This document shows, one piece after another, positions 26,552-34,851 of a stretch of 64,000 nt of DNA (the stretch's first letter is position 1; each line of letters opens with the position of its first letter). Both the position numbers and the translations under genes were made by a program. Location: NCBI RefSeq assembly GCF_001999965.1, contig NZ_CP019646.1:1-64000 (forward strand), given 5' to 3'. The notes beneath the pieces are model-generated. The model made no database searches and had not been told where the DNA came from. It worked only from the letters and a program-made list of their open reading frames with translations. Source of the stretch: Limihaloglobus sulfuriphilus (GTDB taxonomy: Bacteria; Planctomycetota; Phycisphaerae; Sedimentisphaerales; Sedimentisphaeraceae).

Positions 26552-27862
26552 TTACTGACGGTTTGATTCACTTATGCAGTAGAGTTTATCGCTTGTTCGT
26601 ATAAACAGGCACGAGTCTGCTATTGCGATAGAAGCGTTGGCGGGTTTGCCGTTCATTTGAATCTCGCTGATAATTTCGAGTTGCTCACCACCTGCCCGTA
26701 TGACAAAAACTTTGCCTTCTTCGTTGATACAGTACAGTTTTCCGTCGGCGGCTGTCAGGGACGAATATATCGGCGGCCCGCTGAGCGTACCCTGCCATTT
26801 TAGTTTGCCTGTTTCGGCGTCGAGGCAGCTGAGAGCCTTTTTCCTCATCCCGTCCAGGACGTACAAGCAGCCGTCGTATAAAAGCGGAGTGCTGCAGTCC
26901 GGGCATGGGCCTTCGTATTTCCATGCAATACAGCTCTCATCCAACGTGCCCGAGCCTCCGGGTTTGATTGCCAGTAGATCCTCTCCGCGGGGCCGCGGCA
27001 GATAAATCAACTCTTTTGAAGCGACAAGTCCGGCTATGTTGCGGTTTCTGGGGTTTTTATTGGGTGAGTATTCGTAGCGCCAGAGCTCTTTGCCCGTTTT
27101 GGGGTCGTTTGAGGTAATAAAGTCTGCTCCCATAAGCAGTATTTCTTTCCGTCCGTTATACTCAAAAGGCAGCGGAGAGCTGTAGCTGTCAAAACTTTCA
27201 TTTACCGCGTTTGTAGGGCGGTTTGTTTTCCAGATATTCCGGCCCGTCGCAGGGTCTAATGCCATCAAAAACGAATCAAGCTCTGTCCTGTCTTTAGGTT
27301 CACGCCACGGTTCGGGCCGCCTGAGCACACATACAAACATTTTTGCTTCGTATATCAGCGGTGTGGAGCTGTAGCCGAAATTCAGTGATATATTTCCGTA
27401 TTCTTCTTCTATATTGCGTTTCCATAATGGTTTGCCCTCGTAGTCAAATGCCGCCAGGTCTCCGCTGTCAAATATGAAAAACACCCTTCCTCCATCTACA
27501 GCGGCAGAGGGGGCGGCCATATTGCCGCGGGGGATGTTGCGGAACGCTTTGCCTATGTTATTGCTCCACAGGAGTTTACCGTCTGATTGCCTGAAGCACA
27601 TTCCAAGCAGGGATTTGTTTTTCATATCCACTGCTGTTATGAATACTTTGCCGCGGGAAACGACAGGGGTTCCCGAACCGGGGCCCGGCGTATTGCCGGC
27701 CCATTTGACGTTTTCAGTTTGCGACCATTTTTCGGGCAATCCGGTTTCATCGCTTGATCCGTTATAGCCGGGGCCTCGCCAGTCAGGCCAATCCCGGGCA
27801 GCGGCACCGCAAGCCAGTAAGGAAATGGTCAATGAGCAAATAATTTTGTAGTATATCGGCAT
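26552..27862 (-). CDS. PQQ-like beta-propeller repeat protein, exported
   Basis: A 436-aa secreted propeller protein of the PQQ/BamB-like type, common and often uncharacterised in planctomycetes. It has a signal peptide (MPIYYKIICSLTISLLACGA), the lead motif DWPDWRGPGYNG, and repeated blades ending in FxYEGKPLW, GKELWRYEY and GKLKWQGTL. I placed the start at 27862, in front of the signal peptide, with an AGGA element a few bases upstream; an in-frame ATG at 27991 would place 43 poorly hydrophobic residues before the signal. No PQQ synthesis genes are nearby, so cofactor binding is not implied. It converges with the dockerin protease gene. Confidence 0.86.
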   Translation of the reverse strand: MPIYYKIICSLTISLLACGAAARDWPDWRGPGYNGSSDETGLPEKWSQTENVKWAGNTPGPGSGTPVVSRGKVFITAVDMKNKSLLGMCFRQSDGKLLWSNNIGKAFRNIPRGNMAAPSAAVDGGRVFFIFDSGDLAAFDYEGKPLWKRNIEEEYGNISLNFGYSSTPLIYEAKMFVCVLRRPEPWREPKDRTELDSFLMALDPATGRNIWKTNRPTNAVNESFDSYSSPLPFEYNGRKEILLMGADFITSNDPKTGKELWRYEYSPNKNPRNRNIAGLVASKELIYLPRPRGEDLLAIKPGGSGTLDESCIAWKYEGPCPDCSTPLLYDGCLYVLDGMRKKALSCLDAETGKLKWQGTLSGPPIYSSLTAADGKLYCINEEGKVFVIRAGGEQLEIISEIQMNGKPANASIAIADSCLFIRTSDKLYCISESNRQ

Positions 27863-28021
27863 AAAAAGTCCTGAAAAATGTTCTGTACAAAGGTTTACAA
27901 CGCAGAAAATCTTGAGTTGTGAAGTTTTCGCATAATCTGCTAACAGTTTTATCTGTAAATTATGGTGATAACGGCCTCTAAAGTCAAGCATAACGGTAAT
28001 CTGTAATGTCTATTCAGCATT

Positions 28022-28089
28022 ATTCAAAAATAATTCTTAGAAAAATATTTATTTTTGAATTCTTCTTCATATAATGAATCTTTATTCAT
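28022..28089. promoter_or_regulatory. Operator palindromes and promoter of the TetR-efflux operon
   Basis: A perfect 12-bp inverted repeat, ATTCAAAAATAA (28022-28033) and TTATTTTTGAAT (28049-28060), is followed by a second palindrome, ATGAAT-CTTT-ATTCAT (28074-28089). A TATAAT (28070-28075) lies between and partly inside them. The position, 62 bp upstream of the TetR start, fits autoregulation by the encoded repressor. The divergent PQQ-protein gene starts at 27862 and could be affected too. Confidence 0.65.
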
Positions 28090-28151
28090 CTAAACGATGT
28101 ACTGGTTTAAATATATTTTAATAAATGAGTTAAGTCCGCTAAGAGAGAAAT

Positions 28152-28754
28152 TTGAATAGACGTCAGCGAGATAAGTTAAGACATAAAGAAGAAATTCTAA
28201 AGGCAGCCCTGAAGCTGTTTTCAGAAAAAGGCTTTCACCACGTTTCGATGCAGGAGATAGCCGAAGCATCAGAATTCGGGGTTGGAAGTCTTTACAATTT
28301 TTTCAAAAGCAAGGAAGCCCTGTTTGAGGAGCTTATAGACGGTAATGCTGATTACATAATAACCGAATACAATAAAACTCTGGAAGGGCCCGGCGATGAA
28401 AAGGCCCGCTTGTCGGCGTTTATCAAAAAACAGCCGGATATCCAGGAGAAATTTGGAAAACTGATAAGGCTTTATATCTCCGAGTTTGAAGTGAGGGGTT
28501 TGAAACTGTTCAAGCTCCAGGAAAAAAGCCAGGTTTATCAGATAATAAATTCCAAACTTGTAAAACTGATTGAGAGCGGCATAATCAAGGGTGTGTTTCG
28601 GCCGGTTGATCCGGAAATAGCTGCCAGGTCGTTAAGTGCGGCGATAGAAAGTATAATCTTAGAAACTACGGGCCGTATTCCCAAAGATGCCGTTACCGAT
28701 ATGTTCAATAAGGTTGAAGAGTTATTTATAGATGGTTTAATTAAACCCGAGTAA
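28152..28754 (+). CDS. TetR/AcrR family transcriptional regulator
   Basis: A 200-aa repressor-type protein. The N-terminal helix-turn-helix is evident: KEEILKAALKLFSEKGFHHVSMQEIAEASEFGVGSLYNFFKSKEALFEELI (helices over about residues 10-60). The rest is the ligand-binding, dimerising helical domain. It opens an operon with the three RND efflux genes; the next gene starts 6 bp after the stop. It therefore most likely represses the pump and is released by a pump substrate. The start codon is TTG with a purine-rich AGAGAGAAA upstream. Two palindromes upstream are candidate operators. Confidence 0.92.
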   Translation: MNRRQRDKLRHKEEILKAALKLFSEKGFHHVSMQEIAEASEFGVGSLYNFFKSKEALFEELIDGNADYIITEYNKTLEGPGDEKARLSAFIKKQPDIQEKFGKLIRLYISEFEVRGLKLFKLQEKSQVYQIINSKLVKLIESGIIKGVFRPVDPEIAARSLSAAIESIILETTGRIPKDAVTDMFNKVEELFIDGLIKPE

Positions 28755-28760
28755 ACAATA

Positions 28761-30200
28761 ATGAATATCAAAACAATTAAAATCATTTCGTTAACAGCTG
28801 CTGTGATGTTTTTTGTTTCAGGCTGCAGCCTCGGGCCCGATTATGAGAGGCCTGAAACGCAACTTCCCCAAGAGTGGCTCGGCAGTGATACAAGCGAATC
28901 GGCGAATCCGGAAGTTCTTCGAGAGTGGTGGAAAAGCTACGATGACCCTATGCTTGGCTCGCTTTTAGAGCGTGCCGACGCGGACAATCTGGACTTGCAG
29001 GCAGCGATGGCCAGGATTGAGCAGTCACGGGCGTTCAGGGCGTATGCCTCTGGTGAGAAACTGCCGTCCGTTGATGCGTTCGGAAACTATACCAGGTCAC
29101 GTTCGAGCCAGAATATCATGGGCGCTGCGCCGGGAGAAAACAGCTTCTACTCTGCCGGCTTTGACGCGTTCTGGGAGCTGGATTTGTTCGGCCGCATTCG
29201 CCGTTCGATAGAATCGGCGCAGGCCGAGCTTGAGCGGTCGGTGGAGGATTACCGAAATACCCGTGTGAGCCTGTTCGCTGAGATCGCGAGAAATTATATA
29301 GAGCTGCAGACGAGCCAGGCCCGTATTGAATATGCACGGACAAATATAGAAATACAGCGAAAGACACTTGACCTGACGCAAAACCGCTATGAGGCCGACC
29401 TTGTGCCCAAGCTGGACGTATCGCAGGCGCGGCTGAACCTTGCCAACAGCCAATCTGAGATACCTTCTTTGAGGATAGCCGAGACCGAGGCCGTGAACCG
29501 TTTGTCGGTTCTTACCGGAACTACTCCGGATCAGCTTCGCTCTGAACTGATAAAACCCAGGCCGCTTATGCAAATTGAGGTTGAGCCTCTCGCCGGTATT
29601 CCCGCCGAGCTGCTTCGCCGCAGGCCGGATATACGCAGTGCCGAACGGGCGCTGGCAGCGCAGACCGCACGTATCGGGCAGGCCGAGGCTTTGCGGTATC
29701 CTTCTTTTTCACTGAGCGGCAGTTTTGGCCTGGCGGCAATGCACTACTCGGATTTGACCAGCTGGGACAGCAGAAACATTGAATTCGGCCCCTCTGTTCG
29801 CTGGACGATATTTGACTCCAACCGGCTTAAGAGCTTGGTCGCCGTGGAAGAGGCCCTGACAAAACAGCTGGCGGCTAACTATGAGTCGGCGGTTTTGCGG
29901 GCAGTCGAAGAGGTTGAAAACGCTCTTGTGGGTTTTGCGCAGGAAACACGACGCACAAAAGCGCTTGAGCGGTCGGTACAGGCTGCTCAGGAATCACTCA
30001 AGAATGTTGAAACGCTTTACGAGAACGGACTGACTGATTTTCAGAACGTTCTGGATGTGCAGCGTTCCCTGTCTCTCCAGCAGGACCGTCTGGCAGTCAG
30101 CAGGGGCCTGATCCTCCAGCGAAGCGTTGCGATTTATAAAGCTCTCGGCGGCGGCTGGGACAGCGATGGTGAACAGCCGCAAACAAACAGTAACAAATAA
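28761..30200 (+). CDS. Outer-membrane efflux lipoprotein (NodT/TolC family)
   Basis: A 479-aa outer-membrane channel of the RND efflux type. It begins with a lipoprotein signal (lipobox ending VSGC, Cys22), then the family opening SLGPDYERPETQLPQEW. It contains two OEP repeats with long helices; ELLRRRPDIRSAERAL (about residues 284-299) is a conserved NodT-family element. It exports the substrates of the adjoining RND pump across the outer membrane. The order TetR-OMF-MFP-RND, with gaps of 6, 15 and 11 bp, indicates one operon. Confidence 0.94.
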   Translation: MNIKTIKIISLTAAVMFFVSGCSLGPDYERPETQLPQEWLGSDTSESANPEVLREWWKSYDDPMLGSLLERADADNLDLQAAMARIEQSRAFRAYASGEKLPSVDAFGNYTRSRSSQNIMGAAPGENSFYSAGFDAFWELDLFGRIRRSIESAQAELERSVEDYRNTRVSLFAEIARNYIELQTSQARIEYARTNIEIQRKTLDLTQNRYEADLVPKLDVSQARLNLANSQSEIPSLRIAETEAVNRLSVLTGTTPDQLRSELIKPRPLMQIEVEPLAGIPAELLRRRPDIRSAERALAAQTARIGQAEALRYPSFSLSGSFGLAAMHYSDLTSWDSRNIEFGPSVRWTIFDSNRLKSLVAVEEALTKQLAANYESAVLRAVEEVENALVGFAQETRRTKALERSVQAAQESLKNVETLYENGLTDFQNVLDVQRSLSLQQDRLAVSRGLILQRSVAIYKALGGGWDSDGEQPQTNSNK

Positions 30201-30215
30201 ACGGGAAGAAAATAT

Positions 30216-31391
30216 ATGAACTTTAAAAAGATTATCTCTTGGCTTATCGTATTGGCAATTCTGATTGGTGCCGGTTACGGCGGATACCGCTACTGGCAGA
30301 AACGCCAGGCGGCAATAGCGGCGATGGCTCAGCAGAATCAATCGAGCGGGCCGATTCCTATGCCGGTTGCCGGTGCGAAGTTTATGGACGTAACCGATAC
30401 CTTAAGTTTTACCGGAACGACAGAGGCAGTAAACGTGTATGAAGTACAAGCCCGAGTCGAGGGCTATCTTCAAGGGATTCATTTTACCGATGGAGACTTA
30501 GTCGAGAAGGGGCAGCTGCTTTTTACAATTGAGCCTGATATATATCGGGCGCTTAGAGATGAGGCCGCGGCGATGCTCAAATCCGGCAAGGCTGAACTCC
30601 TGAGGGCGAAATTTGATCTTGAACGGATCGAAAAGGCAGTCAAGAGCGGCGCAGTCAGCCGGCAGGATTTGACCAGTGCCAAAGCCGCGTACGACAAGGC
30701 CGATGCAATGGTGATGGGTTATAAGGCGGCATTGGCAAAAGCCGAGCTGAACCTGAGCTATACCGAGATTCGAAGCCCTATAAGCGGACGTATCGGTGAT
30801 TCGCCGGTAGATGTTGGAAACCTGGTCGGACCTGGTGATCGGACATTGCTGGCGGTTGTAAGGCAGATTGAGCCTGTGAATGTGTTCTTCCATGTCAGCG
30901 AAAGTCTGCTTAAGGGAGACTTTTTAAAGCGTTTGCAGGGTAAACAGGGGTTTGAGCCCCAGGAATTTAATGTCGGACTGCCCAACGAAAATGAATTTCC
31001 ATTTAAAGGTGCCGTTAATTTTGTTGATAATACGGTTGATACCAGAACGGGAACTATTTATGTACGCGGTGAAGTGGCTAACAAATCTCAGCAGCTTTTG
31101 CCGGGTATGTTTGTCCAGGTTCAAATGCCCATCGGTCATCGCAAGGATGCGGTAGTTATTGCGGCCAAGGCAATCAACAGTGACCTTGGCGGCAAATTTG
31201 TGCTGATTGTCAATGACGAAAACACTCTCGAGAGACGAGATGTAAAGTTGGGCGACTCAATGGGTAAGATGCGTGTCATAAACGAGGGCCTTGACGGCAG
31301 CGAGCAATTCATCGTCGGCGGCTTTCACATGGCCAGGCCGGGAATGCAGATACAGCCGATGCCGGTTGAAAATAATAATACAGCTGATTAA
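30216..31391 (+). CDS. RND efflux periplasmic adaptor (MFP/HlyD-AcrA family)
   Basis: A 391-aa membrane-fusion protein. It has an N-terminal membrane anchor (SWLIVLAILIGAGYGGYRYW), a lipoyl-half motif VQARVEGYLQGIHFTDGDLVEKGQLLFTI (split over about residues 75-105), a coiled-coil hairpin (about 115-175), and the second lipoyl half with SPISGRIGDSPVDVGNLV, followed by a beta-barrel and membrane-proximal domain. It links the RND pump to the outer-membrane channel. It is encoded between the two. Confidence 0.94.
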   Translation: MNFKKIISWLIVLAILIGAGYGGYRYWQKRQAAIAAMAQQNQSSGPIPMPVAGAKFMDVTDTLSFTGTTEAVNVYEVQARVEGYLQGIHFTDGDLVEKGQLLFTIEPDIYRALRDEAAAMLKSGKAELLRAKFDLERIEKAVKSGAVSRQDLTSAKAAYDKADAMVMGYKAALAKAELNLSYTEIRSPISGRIGDSPVDVGNLVGPGDRTLLAVVRQIEPVNVFFHVSESLLKGDFLKRLQGKQGFEPQEFNVGLPNENEFPFKGAVNFVDNTVDTRTGTIYVRGEVANKSQQLLPGMFVQVQMPIGHRKDAVVIAAKAINSDLGGKFVLIVNDENTLERRDVKLGDSMGKMRVINEGLDGSEQFIVGGFHMARPGMQIQPMPVENNNTAD

Positions 31392-31402
31392 CAGGACAAT
31401 CG

Positions 31403-34400
31403 ATGTTTAGCAAGTTTTTTATAGACAGACCGATATTCGCAAGTGTAATCTCAATCGTTATAGTCCTTGTAGGGCTGATTTCGATACCGATGCTTCCGGT
31501 AGAAAAGACGCCGGATATCGCGCCGCCGACAATAATGATTATGACATCTTACCCTGGTGCCAGTGCTGAGGTTATCGCCGATACGGTTATAACTCCGCTT
31601 GAAGAATCTATTAACGGTGTCGATGATATGCTGTATATGTCCTCGGACAGCAGTGACAACGGTACTGGAATGATCATGATAACTTTTAAGGTCGGCACAG
31701 ACATTGATATTGCCAATGTTTTAGTCCAGAACAGGGTTTCACAGGCAGAGCCGCTGCTTCCGGAAGAAGTAGTCCGCAACGGCATAACAATAAGAAAACG
31801 CTCCAGCAATATCAGTATGCTTCTGGGTTTTTATTCCCCTGACGGGCGTTATGATGATATTTATTTGAGCAATTTTATAAATTTAAAAGTCAAGGATGCG
31901 ATTGCCCGCTCTGAGGGTGTCGGTGAAATCGAGGTTTTTGGTTCTAAAGACTACGGTATGCGAATCTGGCTTGATCCGACAAAACTGCGTGCCCGCGGAG
32001 TGACGGCTAATGACGTGGTAAGTGTTATTCGCCAGCAGAATATACAGGTAGCAGCCGGGCAGATAGGCGGTATGCCCAGCCCTGATGATCAACAGTTTCA
32101 ATACACCATCAAGACACTCGGACGTCTCAGTACTGTCGAGCAGTTTGAAGATATCATTGTACGCAATGAACCCGGAGGCCGGCTCCTGCGAGTTGGGGAT
32201 TTGGCTAGGGTAGAGCTGGGCTCGCAGGATTACTTCTGGTCGGTTAAACTCAACGGCGAGCCGGCAGTAGCGGTTGCTATCTATGCCACACCAGGTGCCA
32301 ATGCGTTAGAGGTGGTCAAAGGTGTGCGGAATGTTTTAGAGGAATTATCACCCTCATTCCCCGAGGGGGTTGCGTATTCAGAGCCGTATAACCCGACACT
32401 TTTTGTTGAGGAGTCGATCAAAGAGGTTTTCTGGACATTGCTTTCAGTGATCGGGCTGGTAGTTCTGACGGTTTTTGTATTTCTTGAAGATTGGCGGGCA
32501 ACGCTGATTCCGGCTGTTACAATCCCTGTCTCGCTAATCGGGACGATGGCGGTTCTACTCTCATTTGGAATGACGGTCAACACACTCTCGCTTTTCGGGC
32601 TGGTGCTTGCGATAGGCATTGTGGTCGATGATGCTGTGGTGGTTGTGGAAAACTGCGTACGTATCATAACAGATGAAAAACTCCCGCCGCGTGAAGCTGC
32701 GATCAAGGCTATGAAACAGGTTACCGGCCCGGTTGTCGCGACAACGCTTGTGCTGCTGGCGGTTTTTGTGCCCACAATATTAAGCGGCGGTATAACAGGA
32801 AAACTCTATCAGCAGTTCGCAATCACACTCTCGGTAGCGGTATGTTTTTCCACACTTAACGCTCTGACTCTGAGTCCGGCTTTGTGCAGTGTGCTGCTTC
32901 ATGATTCATCTCAAAAACATGGTAAGTTTTTTGGCTGGTTTGACAGGCTCCTGCGTTCCACAACCTCTGTTTACGCTAACATTGTAAAGGTTATAGTAAG
33001 ACGGACTCTTATTGTTCTGCTGTTATTCGCAATATTTACAGTATTGGCTATTACGGGGTTTGGCGCTCTGCCAACTGGGTTTTTGCCAGATGAGGACGAG
33101 GGGCTGATCATGATAGGCGTGAGGCTGCCCGACGGTGCTACTGTGCTTAGGACAGAGCAGGTTATGGGCAGGATTAACGCAATCATGCAGGAAACCGAAG
33201 GCGTGGCCAATTATGCCGCCATCAGCGGGTTTTCTCTCCTGGATTCGGCTATTGCCCCCAACGGCGGTGCCTGTTTTGTTACGTTAGAGCCCTGGGAGAA
33301 GCGGCAGGATCCGAATCTTCACGCTTCGAAGATAGCACAGAGACTTCAGGCTAAGCTCTCCCAGATACCAGATGCCTTGTGTCTGGCACTTCAGCCCCCG
33401 CCGATCCAGGGCCTTGGCATGGCAGGCGGTTTCGAAGTTCAGATACAGGACCGCGGCGGTGCCGGCGTTCATTCCTTGGCTCAGATGGGCAATGATTTTG
33501 TTCACAATGCCATGAATGATGAAGTGATCACAAGGCTCAATTCGACGCTTCAGGTGTCAGTACCCCAGCTCTATATCGATGTTGACAGGACAAAGGTGGA
33601 AACTCTGGATGTGCCGCTTAACTCTGTTTTCAGTACGCTCCAGACGTTTTTGGGCAGTACTTATGTGAATGATTTTAATATATACGGGCGAACGTTTAAG
33701 GTTATTGCCCAGGCAGAACCCCGATTCCGTGATTCCGCAGAGGATATTGGAGAGCTTGAAGTCCGTAACAGAACCGGTCAGATGCTGCCGATTAAGACCC
33801 TTGCAACGGTAAAGGATATATCGGGCCCTCAGTCTATAAAACGTTATAATATGTATCCAAGCACCACAATAACCGGTGTGCCAAAACCCGGCTACAGCTC
33901 CGGCCAGGCGATTGAGCGTGTTCGCAAAATACTGGATGAGCAGCTGCCACCGTCGATGGGGTATGAGTGGAGCGGCATGAGTCTCCAGGAGATAGAGGCC
34001 GGCGGCAAGACGGTGTATATCTTCCTGCTGGCGGCGTTGTTCGCGTATCTGTTTCTTGCGGCTCAATACGAGAGCTGGGCTATACCGCTGGCAATCGTTC
34101 TGGCTGTTCCGCTGGGGCTTCTGGGGGCGGTTGGATACACATGGCTGCGTATGATGGATAACAATATCTATATGCAGATGGGGGTTGTGCTTCTGGTCGG
34201 CGTGGTCTGCAAGACTGCGATTCTGCTGGTCGAGTTTGCCAAACAGCTTCATGAAGAAGACGGCCATTCAATTCACGAGTCAGCGGTACTGGCTGCCAGG
34301 CTCCGTTTCCGCCCGATTTTGATGACGGCGTTTACAACAGCACTTGGTATGCTGCCGCTGGTAGTTGCTACGGGTGCCGGAGCAACCGCACGCCAGGCGC

Positions 34401-34573
34401 TGGGAACATCGGTGTTCGGCGGTATGGTAGTTGCGACGCTGCTCGGCGTGTTTATGATACCGGTATTCTACGTTGCGGTACAGAGCTCCAAGGAAAAAGC
34501 CATTGAGCTTGAACACCATGCCATGGATGCAATCCATCACTACGATAAGGCAGAGACTGAATGGCCCCGGTAA
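31403..34573 (+). CDS. RND multidrug efflux permease (AcrB/HAE1 family)
   Basis: A 1056-aa inner-membrane proton-driven pump with the usual 12 transmembrane segments and two periplasmic porter loops. It starts with the family motif FFIDRPIFASVISI. Proton-relay residues are kept: the TM4 Asp pair in GIVVDDAVVVVEN, and the TM10 Lys in CKTAILLVEFAKQ. The loop GFLPDEDEGLIMIGVRLP is typical of the hydrophobe/amphiphile group. Substrates cannot be deduced. Expression is presumably controlled by the TetR protein of the same operon. A clear terminator follows at 34602. Confidence 0.95.
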   Translation: MFSKFFIDRPIFASVISIVIVLVGLISIPMLPVEKTPDIAPPTIMIMTSYPGASAEVIADTVITPLEESINGVDDMLYMSSDSSDNGTGMIMITFKVGTDIDIANVLVQNRVSQAEPLLPEEVVRNGITIRKRSSNISMLLGFYSPDGRYDDIYLSNFINLKVKDAIARSEGVGEIEVFGSKDYGMRIWLDPTKLRARGVTANDVVSVIRQQNIQVAAGQIGGMPSPDDQQFQYTIKTLGRLSTVEQFEDIIVRNEPGGRLLRVGDLARVELGSQDYFWSVKLNGEPAVAVAIYATPGANALEVVKGVRNVLEELSPSFPEGVAYSEPYNPTLFVEESIKEVFWTLLSVIGLVVLTVFVFLEDWRATLIPAVTIPVSLIGTMAVLLSFGMTVNTLSLFGLVLAIGIVVDDAVVVVENCVRIITDEKLPPREAAIKAMKQVTGPVVATTLVLLAVFVPTILSGGITGKLYQQFAITLSVAVCFSTLNALTLSPALCSVLLHDSSQKHGKFFGWFDRLLRSTTSVYANIVKVIVRRTLIVLLLFAIFTVLAITGFGALPTGFLPDEDEGLIMIGVRLPDGATVLRTEQVMGRINAIMQETEGVANYAAISGFSLLDSAIAPNGGACFVTLEPWEKRQDPNLHASKIAQRLQAKLSQIPDALCLALQPPPIQGLGMAGGFEVQIQDRGGAGVHSLAQMGNDFVHNAMNDEVITRLNSTLQVSVPQLYIDVDRTKVETLDVPLNSVFSTLQTFLGSTYVNDFNIYGRTFKVIAQAEPRFRDSAEDIGELEVRNRTGQMLPIKTLATVKDISGPQSIKRYNMYPSTTITGVPKPGYSSGQAIERVRKILDEQLPPSMGYEWSGMSLQEIEAGGKTVYIFLLAALFAYLFLAAQYESWAIPLAIVLAVPLGLLGAVGYTWLRMMDNNIYMQMGVVLLVGVVCKTAILLVEFAKQLHEEDGHSIHESAVLAARLRFRPILMTAFTTALGMLPLVVATGAGATARQALGTSVFGGMVVATLLGVFMIPVFYVAVQSSKEKAIELEHHAMDAIHHYDKAETEWPR

Positions 34574-34601
34574 CCGCGATAAATTATAAAACAGTTTTTA
34601 T

Positions 34602-34636
34602 AAGGGTCGGCAGATTTTTACTGCCGGCCCTTTTTT
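34602..34636 (+). terminator. Rho-independent terminator of the efflux operon
   Basis: AAGGGTCGGCAG (34602-34613), loop ATTTTTA, then CTGCCGGCCCTT (34621-34632) running into TTTTTT (34631-34636). The stem has 11 pairs with a T-G wobble. Confidence 0.85.
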
Positions 34637-34723
34637 CTGGCACGTCCGAGTTTTACGGTTTTGATTTTAATTTGAGAATTTTCCCCGCAAAAATCTTGCA
34701 TACAAATGCGTATTTACTTCCTG

Positions 34724-34751
34724 TTGCCTATTGCGGCTAAACTGTTATAAT
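34724..34751 (+). promoter_or_regulatory. Predicted alaS promoter
   Basis: TTGCCT (34724-34729), 16-bp spacer, TATAAT (34746-34751), about 100 bp before the alaS start. Confidence 0.55.
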
Positions 34752-34851
34752 AAAGGTATGTAGTTTTGCGGCTTAAATGCGCATTGTCTTTTGGCCGCTG
34801 ATCAAAAACAAAGTAAATAATTGAATGACAAGACATTACGAAAGATATTAA

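Noticed and set aside
26513-26560. GCCGCC/GGCGGC hairpin between the convergent protease and PQQ genes as a terminator
   Set aside because: The arms are short, the loop is about 25 bases and no T-run follows on either strand.
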